A DNA stretch of 33,166 bases from the NCBI RefSeq assembly GCF_020177375.1, contig NZ_JAIWHV010000034.1, forward strand, positions 1 to 33,166. Reading direction: 5' to 3'. Source of the DNA: Saliphagus infecundisoli. Lineage in GTDB: Archaea > Halobacteriota > Halobacteria > Halobacteriales > Natrialbaceae. This document shows positions 32,837-33,166 of the stretch, piece after piece. Every line of letters starts with the position of its first letter. Position 1 is the stretch's first letter. Below the pieces are notes generated by a model. That model did not search any database, was not told the DNA's origin, and saw only the letters and a list, made by a program, of their open reading frames with translations. The translations under genes were made by a program, and so were the position numbers.

Positions 32837-33166
32837 TTACGGACATAAATACGTAAAGATATTTGGCGGATTGATGCTGTCGAGTGCAGCGAGCGCGGCA
32901 TCCTGAAGTTCGTCCAGTGAGTCGAAGAGGCGGTTACCGAGTACCTGATTGAGCTTCTTCCAGCAGTCCTCCGCGGGGTTCAGCTCCGGTGAACCCCGCG
33001 GCAGGTAACACAGTTCTATCGGCGTATCCTCGACGAACTCTAGGACTGCGTTCGCCGTGAAATACGACGCGTTGTCCAATACGACGCAGATTTTCTCGCC
33101 AAATTCTGTCTGAAGAGCGTCCAACAACCGGATTGTCGTATCGCTGTTGAAGTTCTCCTCGCACGG
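32837..33166 (-). CDS. IS630 transposase, partial (window edge)
   Basis: The C-terminal part of an IS630-family transposase, running off the right edge; it is open to 33166. It contains VVLDNASYFTANAVLEFVED, LPRGSPELNPAEDCW (catalytic Asp and Glu) and ends INPPNIFTYLCP. It is clearly related to orfB at 26465 but differs at many positions (for example AEDCWKKLNQVLGNR against AEECWRQLDQALGNR), so it is a diverged isoform, not a recent copy. The left IS end is near 32826. Same orientation as the first copy. Confidence 0.9.
   Translation of the reverse strand, partial: PCEENFNSDTTIRLLDALQTEFGEKICVVLDNASYFTANAVLEFVEDTPIELCYLPRGSPELNPAEDCWKKLNQVLGNRLFDSLDELQDAALAALDSINPPNIFTYLCP

Overview
The window is haloarchaeal DNA, probably an accessory region of a megaplasmid or an integration-prone chromosomal segment. 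The proteins are acidic. There are Tat-type signals, halocyanin, HTH-10 and TATA-binding proteins, and many genes have a TATA-like box about 25-30 nt before the ATG, as expected of leaderless archaeal transcripts. High-GC haloarchaeal DNA is interrupted by AT-rich islands (about 9.5-10.3 kb, and parts of 14.7-15.0 and 22-23.7 kb). No tRNA, rRNA or CRISPR array was recognised.

Layout. 0.1-2.2 kb: an IS with an IS4-type transposase (YREK motif). 2.2-3.3 kb: a two-gene operon that looks like a TumE-type toxin with an HTH partner. 3.7-7.4 kb: a metal module with a small unknown protein, a Cys-containing HTH-10 regulator and a Zn/Cd/Pb-type P1B ATPase whose promoter carries a perfect 14-bp palindrome. 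7.5-9.4 kb: a PH-like membrane protein, a minimal tyrosine recombinase and a twice-frameshifted LAGLIDADG-type homing endonuclease gene. 9.5-11.0 kb: an AT-rich island with a membrane protein, a DUF6788-like gene bracketed by a 12-bp inverted repeat, and a 55-residue histone-fold-like gene.

11.2-13.5 kb: a divergent copper pair (SCO1-like lipoprotein and membrane-anchored halocyanin) and a Tat-exported protein. 13.6-21.5 kb: a stress and transport block with a membrane protein, tandem-wHTH regulator, GYD protein, DedA protein, SHOCT membrane protein, tandem UspA, Na+/Ca2+-exchanger-like protein, PiT-like phosphate transporter and single UspA. 21.7-23.6 kb: a Tat lipoprotein, two small unknowns and an IS1595-type transposase remnant. 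23.7-26.3 kb: a membrane-anchored glucose/sorbosone-dehydrogenase-like propeller, a dead copy of the histone-fold gene and a small membrane protein.

26.45-27.54 kb: an IS630 element with a -1 frameshift signal. A second, diverged IS630 copy runs off the right edge. Between them lie a family 2 glycosyltransferase, an unknown coiled-coil protein, two small wHTH regulators (PhiH1-repressor-like and PadR), an extra TATA-binding protein and a TRAM-domain protein.

Most notable are the living and dead copies of a histone-fold cassette, several perfect inverted repeats at promoters (metal ATPase, DUF6788-like gene, integrase, UspA), two hairpin-dense non-coding regions (15.40-15.71 and 27.62-27.74 kb), and the TBP/wHTH/TRAM cluster between IS630 copies. 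All calls come from reading the sequence; no database search was run.
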